NCBI GenBank assembly: GCA_035487155.1
Contig: DATHMK010000033.1
Coordinates: 19,468-83,467, forward strand
Direction of reading: 5' to 3'
Origin: DAIDKA01 sp035487155
GTDB lineage: Bacteria; Pseudomonadota; Gammaproteobacteria; Steroidobacterales; Steroidobacteraceae
Length of the DNA stretch: 64,000 bases
The notes beneath the pieces were generated by a model. The model had not been told where the DNA came from. It did no database searches and saw nothing but the letters and a program-made list of their open reading frames with translations. Made by a program: the position numbers and the translations under genes. Below are positions 9,319 to 17,266 of the stretch, piece by piece; the stretch's first letter is position 1; each line of letters opens with the position of its first letter.

Positions 9319-10319
9319 TGACGAAGAAGTCCGTGTTCCCGGCAGTGGCATCACTGTGCATGGCTGCCGCTCCAGGCGTGTATGCCGCCGAGGCGCCGCA
9401 GCCTCCTGCCGCCTTCAATCCGGCCGAAATACGCGCTGCAATGGACGCCTTCAACAAGATGCCCGATACCGTGGGCACAGGGAAGTACCCCGCACTGAAG
9501 GAGGAAGTGACATCGCTTCCGGACCACGTCATCTATCGGCCGGCCGATCTTGCGAAACTTGGCAAGGAAAAACTGGGCGTCCTGGTCTGGGGCAACGGCG
9601 GATGTTCCGCGGATGGAGCCGGCGGACGCCTGCACCTGGCGGAAATCGCCTCGCATGGATACCTTGCCATTGCCAGCGGCAGGATCCTGAGCGGCCCGGG
9701 AGCGCCCCCCAGTGCGGAGGCCGTACTGCCCGCGCCGGGCGGTGGCATCCCACCACCGGCCACGAAGGCCGCCAGCCTGACCGAGGCCATCGATTGGGCC
9801 CTGAAGGAGAATGCGCGTCCCGGTAGCCGTTACTTCGGGCGAATCAATCCGCGCTGGATCGCGGTTTCCGGCTGGAGCTGCGGCGGACTGCAGGCACTGC
9901 AGATCGCCGCCGACAGCCGGGTGCATGCGGTGATCATTCACAGCAGCGGCATATTCAATGCCGGCGCAAATCCCATTCCCGGCATGGATCTGAACAAGGG
10001 CGCGCTCGCCAAATTGCACACCCCGGTGATCTACATTCTCGGCGGACCGACGGATATCGCCTATGCCAACGGCGAGGATGACTTCAAACGGATCGAACAC
10101 CTACCCGTGATGGTCGCCAATCTCGACGTGGGCCATGGCGGCACATTTATGCAGCCCAATGGTGGCCTTGAGGCCTCCGTAGCCGTCAGTTGGCTGGACT
10201 GGCAGTTCAAGGGCGATGCGCAGGCGGCGAAGCGTTTCACGGGTCCTGACTGCGGGCTGTGCAAGGATCCGCAATGGCGGATTGAGCGGAAGAATTTCGA
10301 CGCAGACATGGGCAAGTAG
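9315..10319 (+). CDS. Exported alpha/beta hydrolase (paralogue A)
   Basis: The 334-residue protein has a signal peptide (about 1-25, ending VYAAEA) and an alpha/beta hydrolase core with the nucleophile elbow GWSCGG (Ser188) and an oxyanion segment VWGNGGC (91-97). The C-terminus contains GPDCGLCKDPQW, a two-cysteine motif also found in the protein at 14775-15920, with which it is collinear throughout. The relationship points to a duplicated family, with folds like dienelactone hydrolase or PET-hydrolase-like lipases. A GGAGGG ribosome site sits directly before the ATG, which overlaps the tannase stop. It probably acts on esters in the periplasm; the substrate is unknown. Confidence 0.85.
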   Translation: MMTKKSVFPAVASLCMAAAPGVYAAEAPQPPAAFNPAEIRAAMDAFNKMPDTVGTGKYPALKEEVTSLPDHVIYRPADLAKLGKEKLGVLVWGNGGCSADGAGGRLHLAEIASHGYLAIASGRILSGPGAPPSAEAVLPAPGGGIPPPATKAASLTEAIDWALKENARPGSRYFGRINPRWIAVSGWSCGGLQALQIAADSRVHAVIIHSSGIFNAGANPIPGMDLNKGALAKLHTPVIYILGGPTDIAYANGEDDFKRIEHLPVMVANLDVGHGGTFMQPNGGLEASVAVSWLDWQFKGDAQAAKRFTGPDCGLCKDPQWRIERKNFDADMGK

Positions 10320-10374
10320 ATCTCGGTAGGACGGGGCGGGACGACAAGTGGGCGCGCTGCAATGCGATTTCGCG

Positions 10375-10408
10375 CCAGGCCGAAAACCCATCGTTCGGTC
10401 TGGCCGAA
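10375..10408. other. Overlapping inverted repeats before the TonB receptor gene
   Basis: The 199-bp gap before the receptor gene holds CCAGGCCGAA and TTCGGTCTGG (10375-10384 and 10394-10403), which can form a 10-bp stem with one G-U pair. The same TTCGG can instead pair with CCGAA at 10404-10408 to give a 15-bp TTCGG-N5-CCGAA dyad, the same geometry as the LysR-like sites at 1381 and 1438. It may be an operator or an attenuator stem. No T-run follows. Confidence 0.3.
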
Positions 10409-10518
10409 TCCACGTATCCAAACAATCGGATTCCCAGGGCTGCGGTGTGTGAATAACCTCCACCATCGGGAGGGTTGCGCCGTCTGAACCCTCGCGGCTT
10501 CTTTGGGGGGGACGCTCG

Positions 10519-12837
10519 ATGATGAAGATACACACTTGGCCGCTGGGCCTCGCGTGCGCGGTGTCGATGCTCGGGGCAGCGACATCAGTGCAGGCCCAGA
10601 CAGCCGCGCCCGGGAACAACGCGAAGGATACCTCGAATGACACGACTCTCGAGGAGGTCATCGTCACGGCCGAGCGGCGGCCCGAGGCGCTGAAGGATGC
10701 GCCGGTCGCGGTGACAGTCGTCAACGCTCAGCAGCTGGCAGATCAGCACGTCTACAATATCTCCGAGCTGGCGCAGACCACTCCCGCGCTGGAGATGATT
10801 CAGGCTTTCGGTGGTCCCGGCGGAGGAGGCCAGATTCGTGGCCTCGGGACACAGTCATTTACCCGCGCTGCCGAGGGTGCCGTTGGTATCGTCGTCGATG
10901 GAATCTCTCAGGGCAATGCCAACATCTCCAACATCTTCGACATCCAGCACATCGAAGTACTGGAGGGACCTCAGGGCACCCTCTTCGGTCTGACATCCTC
11001 AGCCGGCGTGATCAATATTCTGACCAACGCACCTGATCCTACGGGGTTTCATACCGACTGGCACGAGGACTACGCGCACAAGGGAACCGCCGGATCCTTG
11101 TTCGGGCAAGAGACATTACAGGGAGTCGTCAACGTTCCACTGAGCGACCTCTCGGCCCTGCGCGTGAGCACTAGCATCGATGACAACACGGGGGTGCAGC
11201 ACAACAGCTTCACGGGTCACGACGACAGCGCGGACAATTTCGGACTCCGGGCACGCTATCTGCTGAAAGCGTCGGACTCGATGCAGTTCAATGTGATTGC
11301 CGACTGGGAGCGCACGGTGCAGCACGGAGCGGAGGGCGGCACCATTGCCTCATTCACGTACGTCTATGCGGATCCGGCACTGACGGCCGAGCTCGCCAGC
11401 TGCGGCATCACTCCGGGGTTCGGCAACCAGGACCGCTGTGCCAATCATCCTGAGGAAGCCAGCGATTACAACTACGGGTTGTCTGCGCAGGCCGACTTCA
11501 ATCTCGGCGCAAGCACGCTGACCTCAATCCTTGCGTATCGGCGCGAGGAGAGCGGACCGGACTCACAGGACATCCAGGCCGTGCCCCAGGAAATCCCCCA
11601 GATCTGGTCCACGGGTGCGCTGACGGCCGGCAGGCAGTATTCCGCAGAGCTGCGCCTGACGTCCAACGGCGACACACGGTTGGACTATACGAGCGGACTG
11701 TACTATTCGAACTATCTCATCCTAGGGTATGGCGCACCGGGCGCATTCTTTCACGTCCAATTGCCTTTTCCGCCATTCGAGCTTGGATCGGCCACTACCA
11801 CGCTGACCCAGACGAGTACCGTCTCCACGGCGGCCTACGGCCAGATGACGTTCCACGTCACCGATGCGCTCGGATTGATCGCGGGCGCCCGTTACACCTA
11901 CGAATCCATCAACGACTACACATCGCCGCTAGGATTTCAGCCCGGCTCCGCTGACAACACAGGAGCTGACTCCCTGGCGGTGACCCAGAACAATGTTTCC
12001 GGCAAGCTGGGAGTGCTCTACAAACTGAGCCCGGACTGGACGGCGCGTGCCACAGTCGTTCGCGGCTATAAGGGCCCGCAGGCGCAGGCGGAAACCACGA
12101 CGACGCCAGCCATCATCGTTCCGGCAGAGATACCCCTATCCTACGAGGTCGGTATCAAGGGCGATGCCATTGGCGGACGACTGGGCGTGGACTTCACGCT
12201 GTTCGACACGCGTGACGAAAACTATCAGGGACAGAGCTGCTCGCTCGCGCCTGTCGGGACCCTCGCGTGTATACCCAATTCAGTCAACGTGACTACGCGC
12301 GGCGCGGAATTGAGTATCAACGGTCGGCCGGTGGACAGGCTGCAGCTCACCGCGGGCTATATCTACGATGATGCCACCTATCCATCGAGCTATCGCGGAT
12401 TCGATCCGAACGATCTGACGGGTACCACGCTGCCAATGGGCGGCCTGCAGCTCGTTGGGGTGCCCAAGAACAAGTTGACGTTTACCGGGAACTACAGCGT
12501 GCCGCTGGGCGCCGTTGCCATCAACATCGGTAGTGATGTCACGTACAAGTCCGACATACGTTTGGGGTACAGCCCCGACCCGCGTTTTGTTTTCCCGAGC
12601 GCTTGGACTGTGGGTGCCCATCTTGACCTTCGTTCCAGTGACGATCACTGGGGTGTCGGGCTCTTCGCCCGTGATCTGACCAACTCGCATCAGCCCCTGA
12701 CGCTGTTTGGTGGCCCGGCTTTCACTCCCCCGGGGGTAGTGCCGTTCCTGCCCACCGGGGCGATTTCCGGAGTCTCCGGCTGGGTGGGTCAACAGTCCTT
12801 GCGCGAGGTCGGCATTTCGGCGGATCTGCGGTTCTAG
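10519..12837 (+). CDS. TonB-dependent outer-membrane receptor (region 1)
   Basis: The 772-residue protein has a signal peptide (about 1-26, ending VQAQ), a TonB-box-like EEVIVTAERR (45-54), the plug domain (about 58-170, with QIRGLGTQ and VEVLEGPQGTLFG) and a large beta barrel that ends in a terminal strand finishing with Phe (LRF). Plug sequences of this type occur in receptors for carbohydrates and aromatic compounds in gammaproteobacteria and sphingomonads. It follows the hydrolase genes after a 199-bp gap with its own inverted repeats, and is followed 27 nt later by an aromatic-acid-type MFS transporter. I infer uptake of a plant phenolic glycoside or ester. A G-rich ribosome site precedes the ATG. 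Confidence 0.93.
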   Translation: MMKIHTWPLGLACAVSMLGAATSVQAQTAAPGNNAKDTSNDTTLEEVIVTAERRPEALKDAPVAVTVVNAQQLADQHVYNISELAQTTPALEMIQAFGGPGGGGQIRGLGTQSFTRAAEGAVGIVVDGISQGNANISNIFDIQHIEVLEGPQGTLFGLTSSAGVINILTNAPDPTGFHTDWHEDYAHKGTAGSLFGQETLQGVVNVPLSDLSALRVSTSIDDNTGVQHNSFTGHDDSADNFGLRARYLLKASDSMQFNVIADWERTVQHGAEGGTIASFTYVYADPALTAELASCGITPGFGNQDRCANHPEEASDYNYGLSAQADFNLGASTLTSILAYRREESGPDSQDIQAVPQEIPQIWSTGALTAGRQYSAELRLTSNGDTRLDYTSGLYYSNYLILGYGAPGAFFHVQLPFPPFELGSATTTLTQTSTVSTAAYGQMTFHVTDALGLIAGARYTYESINDYTSPLGFQPGSADNTGADSLAVTQNNVSGKLGVLYKLSPDWTARATVVRGYKGPQAQAETTTTPAIIVPAEIPLSYEVGIKGDAIGGRLGVDFTLFDTRDENYQGQSCSLAPVGTLACIPNSVNVTTRGAELSINGRPVDRLQLTAGYIYDDATYPSSYRGFDPNDLTGTTLPMGGLQLVGVPKNKLTFTGNYSVPLGAVAINIGSDVTYKSDIRLGYSPDPRFVFPSAWTVGAHLDLRSSDDHWGVGLFARDLTNSHQPLTLFGGPAFTPPGVVPFLPTGAISGVSGWVGQQSLREVGISADLRF

Positions 12838-12863
12838 CGCGCACCGGCTCGAGGGCGCGGTCG

Positions 12864-14054
12864 GTGACATCACGGGCGCCCACGTTGGGGCTGTGCGCCG
12901 CCGCCGCACTCTTTGAAGGCTTTGACAACCAGGCAATCGGCGTGGCCGCGCCGCGCCTGGCACTCGAGTTCGCTCTCACGAGTACCGAAAAGGGACTCAT
13001 CCTGAGCGCCGCGCCCTTTGCGTTGTTTCTCGGCGCCGCGATTGGCGGTCGAGCGGCGGATTTCCTGGGACTGCGCAGCACGCTCATTATCTCGATGCTG
13101 CTGTTCGGGTTGTGCTCGCTGCTGACGGCCGTTGCGATCGGCGCCGATTCGCTGCTCGTGGCGCGACTGCTCACGGGTCTGGGTCTGGGCGGAGCACTGC
13201 CTGCCTTCATTGCGCTCTCCTCGGACGCCGCTGGGCCGCAGGGGCGTCTCAGCACCGTCACGGCAGTCATGGCCGGAATGCCACTTGGGGGCGCCGTCGC
13301 GGCTCTGACCGCCCTTGGAGAGGGACTCGGCTGGAGTTGGCGCAGCATCTTCCTGTTGGGCGGCGCCGGGCCGCTGCTGATCGCGTTGGTGATGTGGCGG
13401 GTACTTCCTCGAGCGAGCGAGCCGGAAACGCGCGTCGTTGCTGCGCGCGTGAACAGCATCAGAACGACATTGTTCGCCGCCGGCCGCACCCGGACGACAT
13501 TATTCCTGTGGACCGCATTCTTCTTTACTCAGCTCCTACTGCTGCTGATGCTCAATTGGCTGCCCACACTTATTGTGGGGCTGGGCTTCTCGCATCGGCA
13601 GGCCAGCTGGGCGTCGATCTGGTTCAATCTCTGCGGCAGCCTGGGCTCGATGTTTCTCGCCCGCCGGCACGCAGGATCGCAGCGACGCCTGTGGGTGGTG
13701 CTCACCTACCTGGGCGTGGTGGCGGCGCTTCTGGCCATGCCGGCGGTGGGCAAGGTGTTTTCATTTGCGGCTCTGGCCTGTGGGCTGGCGGGTGGCCTGA
13801 TGGTTGGCGCACAGTTGATCCTGTTCGCGCTTGCGCCCCTGTACTACGAACACAGTATGCGTGGCACCGGTGTCGGAGCGGCTGTGTCCGTGGGAAGACT
13901 GGGCGCGGTGGTCGGTCCGCTGTTTGCGAGCGTGCTGCTGGCGGGCGGCGGCACGTCCGAAACGGTGCTCCTCGGAATCGTTCCGTTCGCATTCATCGCC
14001 GGCGGGGCGGCATTGTGTCTCACCTGGCGTGAAGGCGTTTCGACCAACCATTGA
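12864..14054 (+). CDS. MFS transporter, aromatic acid:H+ symporter type
   Basis: The 396-residue protein has about twelve membrane segments. The start (FEGFDNQAIGVAAPRLALEF) has the D-containing motif characteristic of the aromatic acid:H+ symporter family, and GGRAADFLGLRS is the MFS loop 2-3 motif. Known members import benzoate-like acids such as 4-hydroxybenzoate, protocatechuate or gallate. The start codon is a GTG at 12864; there is no in-frame ATG before the first membrane helix. It follows the receptor closely and probably moves the acid released by the tannase and esterases across the inner membrane. Confidence 0.88.
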   Translation: MTSRAPTLGLCAAAALFEGFDNQAIGVAAPRLALEFALTSTEKGLILSAAPFALFLGAAIGGRAADFLGLRSTLIISMLLFGLCSLLTAVAIGADSLLVARLLTGLGLGGALPAFIALSSDAAGPQGRLSTVTAVMAGMPLGGAVAALTALGEGLGWSWRSIFLLGGAGPLLIALVMWRVLPRASEPETRVVAARVNSIRTTLFAAGRTRTTLFLWTAFFFTQLLLLLMLNWLPTLIVGLGFSHRQASWASIWFNLCGSLGSMFLARRHAGSQRRLWVVLTYLGVVAALLAMPAVGKVFSFAALACGLAGGLMVGAQLILFALAPLYYEHSMRGTGVGAAVSVGRLGAVVGPLFASVLLAGGGTSETVLLGIVPFAFIAGGAALCLTWREGVSTNH

Positions 14055-14065
14055 GGGGATCGAGC

Positions 14066-14728
14066 ATGAAAAGAATCCTGATCAACGCATTGTGTGTCAT
14101 CACAGCACTGGTATCTCTTTACCCTGCCTTCGCAGTCGGTCCGGAGGATGATAAGCCTGCCTCACCGCGCAGCCTGCCCACCGATGCCCTGCCGCCTTTC
14201 GGCATGCTCGATGACCACGGACATCTGGTGCCGGTTCCCAGTCCCGCGGCACTAGCGGCCGCCGCAGGGACAGCTGCCCCGGCAGCGCCCGCCGTCGCGC
14301 CTGGTCCTTCGCTGGAACTGGCCACGCAAGGTGCTCGCGCGGCTGTCGAGGCCTGTGCCAAGCAGGGCGTGGCGGTTGCGGTGGCCGTCATAGATTCGCA
14401 AGGTAAGCCACGCGCCATGTTGATGGCGGAAGGTTCGATAGGAAGTGTGTTCGTAGCCATGCGCAAGGCGGTGGCGGCTCTGAGCTTCCGAGTGCCCACC
14501 TCCGAACTCAGTGCAAAGCTGCAGCAGAACAAGGCGCTGCTGGCTCGCATGACTCCCGTCATGTTCATCTCCGGTGGGGGCCTGCCGATCTGGCGCGGCA
14601 ATGAGCTCATTGGCGCAATTGGATCAAGCGGCGCACACGGCGCCGGGCCGATCGGCCAGCTGGATGAAGTATGTGCGCGGGCGGGGCTTGAGAAGATCCA
14701 AAGCCGGCTGCGTGTCCCCGCAAAGTAG
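14066..14728 (+). CDS. Exported GlcG/HbpS (heme-degrading/haem-binding-like) domain protein
   Basis: The 220-residue protein has a signal peptide (about 1-22, ending AFA), an Ala/Pro-rich linker and a GlcG/HbpS domain (PF03928, about residues 80-215) recognisable from LELATQGARAAVEAC, VAVAVIDSQGKPRAMLMAEG and FISGGGLPIWRGNELIGAIG. The domain binds haem in some members, but the same fold often accompanies catabolic gene clusters without a known role. I chose the ATG at 14066, which follows GAGGGG. It lies between the aromatic-acid transporter and the second paralogous hydrolase, so it is probably a periplasmic accessory of the same pathway. Confidence 0.85.
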   Translation: MKRILINALCVITALVSLYPAFAVGPEDDKPASPRSLPTDALPPFGMLDDHGHLVPVPSPAALAAAAGTAAPAAPAVAPGPSLELATQGARAAVEACAKQGVAVAVAVIDSQGKPRAMLMAEGSIGSVFVAMRKAVAALSFRVPTSELSAKLQQNKALLARMTPVMFISGGGLPIWRGNELIGAIGSSGAHGAGPIGQLDEVCARAGLEKIQSRLRVPAK

Positions 14729-14774
14729 GGCATCGCTGCAGATTTCTTCCTAGCGCTCGAGAAAGAGGGACATC

Positions 14775-15920
14775 ATGATCTCAATTCGTCGCGGATTAGA
14801 CCCGGTCGCCACAACCGTGCTGATAAATCTCTGGATGATCGCGGCGGCGGCGGCCGCTGGAGCCTCTGAGGATTTTACCGGGCATGTGGCCTTCAATGTC
14901 GCTTCCGAAAGTGGCCGTGTTGAAAACATAGCGGTAACGGTCGGTGATGGAGGCACCGGTCCTTACAAGGCGATTCTCTCCGGAGACTCGACCCTACCCA
15001 CGCACACGATCTATCGTCCGAAAGATCTGAAGCCATTCGGACCGACCAATCGTCTGCCGCTGGTTGCCTTCGCCAACGGTGGCTGCAGAGATTCATCGGC
15101 CGAGTTTCGCAACCTTCTGTCCGAGGTCGCTTCACATGGATACCTGATCATTGCGATCGGTCCAGCAGGAACCGCCGCCGTGGCCGGCTCTGAGGAACAC
15201 GTCGGTACCACCAAAGCTTCTCAGCTCTTGGATGGCATCGATTGGGCAACCAGGCAGACGGCGCGACCGCAGAGCGTATTTTTCCGGAAGATCGATACGA
15301 CCAAGGTGGCAGTCGTTGGTCAATCCTGCGGCGGCATGCAGGCGCTGGCAGTCTCCGGGGATCCGCGCGTCAGCACCTCCATTATTCTGAATTCCTCCTC
15401 AGCCATCGTCGGCAGGCGCGGGGCGGAGCCGGCACCAAGGGCCGAAGCGACAGCGAAATCCGCCGGGGTGCCGTCCCCGCCAGGGCAATACGGCAGCACC
15501 GGAGCGGATATTCAGGGCCTGCTGGCCGCGCTCAACAAGGCGAGTCAGCGATACATGCCGTTCGGACCGCAGAATACGCCGAACATGAATCAGGATCTGC
15601 CCTCGCCGGCGGGTCCGCTGGCGGCACTACATGCGCCGATCGCCTATATTGCGGGGGGAATATCGGACCTCGCCTATGAAGGCGCAAGGCGCGACTTCAA
15701 TGAAATCACGAACCTTCCCGTCGTTTTCATCAGCCGCAACGTCGGCCATTATCCAGGAACGTATCGTGAACCCAATGGCGGCGCCTTTGCGATCGCGGTT
15801 ACCGCATGGCTGCAATGGCAGCTGCGGGCAGACCCGAACGCCAAAGCGATGTTCGTCGGTCCTGATTGCGGGCTATGCCGGGATTCCAAGTGGACCGTGG
15901 CCACGAAGAATCTGCACTAG
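14775..15920 (+). CDS. Exported alpha/beta hydrolase (paralogue B)
   Basis: This 381-residue protein is a diverged duplicate of the product of 9315-10319. Shared landmarks are the TIYRPKDL strand, the oxyanion segment FANGGC, ASHGYL, the nucleophile elbow GQSCGG and the terminal GPDCGLCRDSKW. It differs by an insertion of about 50 residues after the nucleophile (rich in Pro, Ala and Gly). A hydrophobic N-terminus (to about residue 35) suggests export. AGAGGGA stands a few bases before the ATG. It is the last gene of the plus-strand island, ending 4 bp from the convergent rhamnose isomerase gene. Ester hydrolysis is likely; the substrate is unknown. Confidence 0.83.
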   Translation: MISIRRGLDPVATTVLINLWMIAAAAAAGASEDFTGHVAFNVASESGRVENIAVTVGDGGTGPYKAILSGDSTLPTHTIYRPKDLKPFGPTNRLPLVAFANGGCRDSSAEFRNLLSEVASHGYLIIAIGPAGTAAVAGSEEHVGTTKASQLLDGIDWATRQTARPQSVFFRKIDTTKVAVVGQSCGGMQALAVSGDPRVSTSIILNSSSAIVGRRGAEPAPRAEATAKSAGVPSPPGQYGSTGADIQGLLAALNKASQRYMPFGPQNTPNMNQDLPSPAGPLAALHAPIAYIAGGISDLAYEGARRDFNEITNLPVVFISRNVGHYPGTYREPNGGAFAIAVTAWLQWQLRADPNAKAMFVGPDCGLCRDSKWTVATKNLH

Positions 15921-15924
15921 TGGC

Positions 15925-17229
15925 TCAGACGATGCCGCTACGCGATCCGGCCACCGCCGGCCGGTTACGCGCGCACTGGGTGCGGTAGGCGCTGCCGCGA
16001 TACGTCTGCAGGGGATCAATGGCCGCTCCCTTATCGAGTCGGGCCTTGGCCAGGATCGGCTGCACATCGGTGGTAAAGGCCTGCTTGAGCGTTTGATTGG
16101 CCATCATGACGTCATTGCTTTGCTGGTATGCCGCCAGCTGCCCGCGGTCCACCAGCAAAGCCTGGGCATATGCCCGCTGCAGCTCAATGGCGCTGCTCAT
16201 CAGGCTCTCGATCGGATCGGTCACGTTGTGTGACTGGTCCAGCATGTGCGCGGGGCGCAAGCCCTTGACGGCGCGCCATTCGGCATCGACGAGCTCGTTG
16301 AAAATCAGAAACAGCCGGAAGGGATCAATCGCACCGGCGTCCAGGTCGTCATCGCCGTACTTGGAGTCATTGAAGTGGAAGCCTCCGAGTTTGCCGGCAT
16401 GAATGAGCCGCGCGACGATCATCTCGATATTCACATGGGGTGCATGATGGCCCAGGTCCACCAGGCAGCGTGCCTGCACGCCCAGGGAACTGGCCGCCAT
16501 CAGTGAGCTACCCCAGTCCTGGATCACGGTTGCGTAGAAGGCCGGCTCGTACATCTTGTGTTCGAGCAGCAGCAGCCAGTCGGATGGAAGCGCCGCGTAG
16601 ATCTGGGCCGCAGACTCAAGGTAGCGCTCGAAAGCGCGGGTGAGATGCTGCTGACCCGGAAAGTTGGCGCCATCGGCGATCCATAGCGTCAGTGCCTTGG
16701 AACCCAGAAGCTGCCCGATTCGAATGCAATCGAGGTTGTGTTCGATAGCCTGCTGACGCACGGCTGCCTCGGTGTGCGTCAGGCTGCCGTATTTATAGGA
16801 GAGTCCCTGACTCTTCTGATCCTGGAAAGTGTTGGAATTCACGGCATCAAATCTCAGACCGAGCGCGATGGCGCGCGTTTTGAGCTCCTCGGGTTCGGCG
16901 CGATCCCAGGGCAGATGCAGCGACACGGTGGGCGTAGCCCCGGTGAGCGCGTGAATCACCGCGCAGTCCTCGAGTTTGTCGAACACATCTCGCGGTTCGC
17001 CAGGGCCCGGAAAGCGGGCAAAGCGGGTGCCACCCGTGCCCACACCCCAGGAAGGAATAGCCACTCTGAAGTCCATGACGGCGCGCGTGATGCGACCGAT
17101 CTCGACGCCGCGTCGCTGGAGCTGTGCGCCAAGCGCCTCGTAGTCGGACTGCAACGGCGCCTGAAGGGGCGCGTTGCACTTCGCAATGAACCCCGGATCG
17201 CGTGGATTCGCTTCGATATGACTGCTCAT
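15925..17229 (-). CDS. rhaI: L-rhamnose isomerase, RhaI type
   Basis: The 434-residue protein matches the xylose-isomerase-like TIM barrel of the RhaI branch (the Pseudomonas stutzeri / Rhizobium type, not E. coli RhaA). Visible landmarks are VSLHLPWDR, FDAVNSNTFQDQ, LTLWIADGANFPGQQ, LLLEHKMYEPAFY, CLVDLGHHAPHVNIE and GGFHFNDSKYGDDDLDAG, which supply the metal and substrate carboxylates and histidines. It converts L-rhamnose to L-rhamnulose in the cytoplasm. I start it at the ATG at 17229, after which the sequence is family-like; codons farther upstream overlap the previous gene in another frame. It follows the aldolase-dehydrogenase gene by 37 nt and is part of the rhamnose regulon. Confidence 0.93.
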   Translation of the reverse strand: MSSHIEANPRDPGFIAKCNAPLQAPLQSDYEALGAQLQRRGVEIGRITRAVMDFRVAIPSWGVGTGGTRFARFPGPGEPRDVFDKLEDCAVIHALTGATPTVSLHLPWDRAEPEELKTRAIALGLRFDAVNSNTFQDQKSQGLSYKYGSLTHTEAAVRQQAIEHNLDCIRIGQLLGSKALTLWIADGANFPGQQHLTRAFERYLESAAQIYAALPSDWLLLLEHKMYEPAFYATVIQDWGSSLMAASSLGVQARCLVDLGHHAPHVNIEMIVARLIHAGKLGGFHFNDSKYGDDDLDAGAIDPFRLFLIFNELVDAEWRAVKGLRPAHMLDQSHNVTDPIESLMSSAIELQRAYAQALLVDRGQLAAYQQSNDVMMANQTLKQAFTTDVQPILAKARLDKGAAIDPLQTYRGSAYRTQCARNRPAVAGSRSGIV

Positions 17230-17266
17230 GGCGCCCCAGAGTCCCAGAGTTTTGTGGTAAAGCGAT

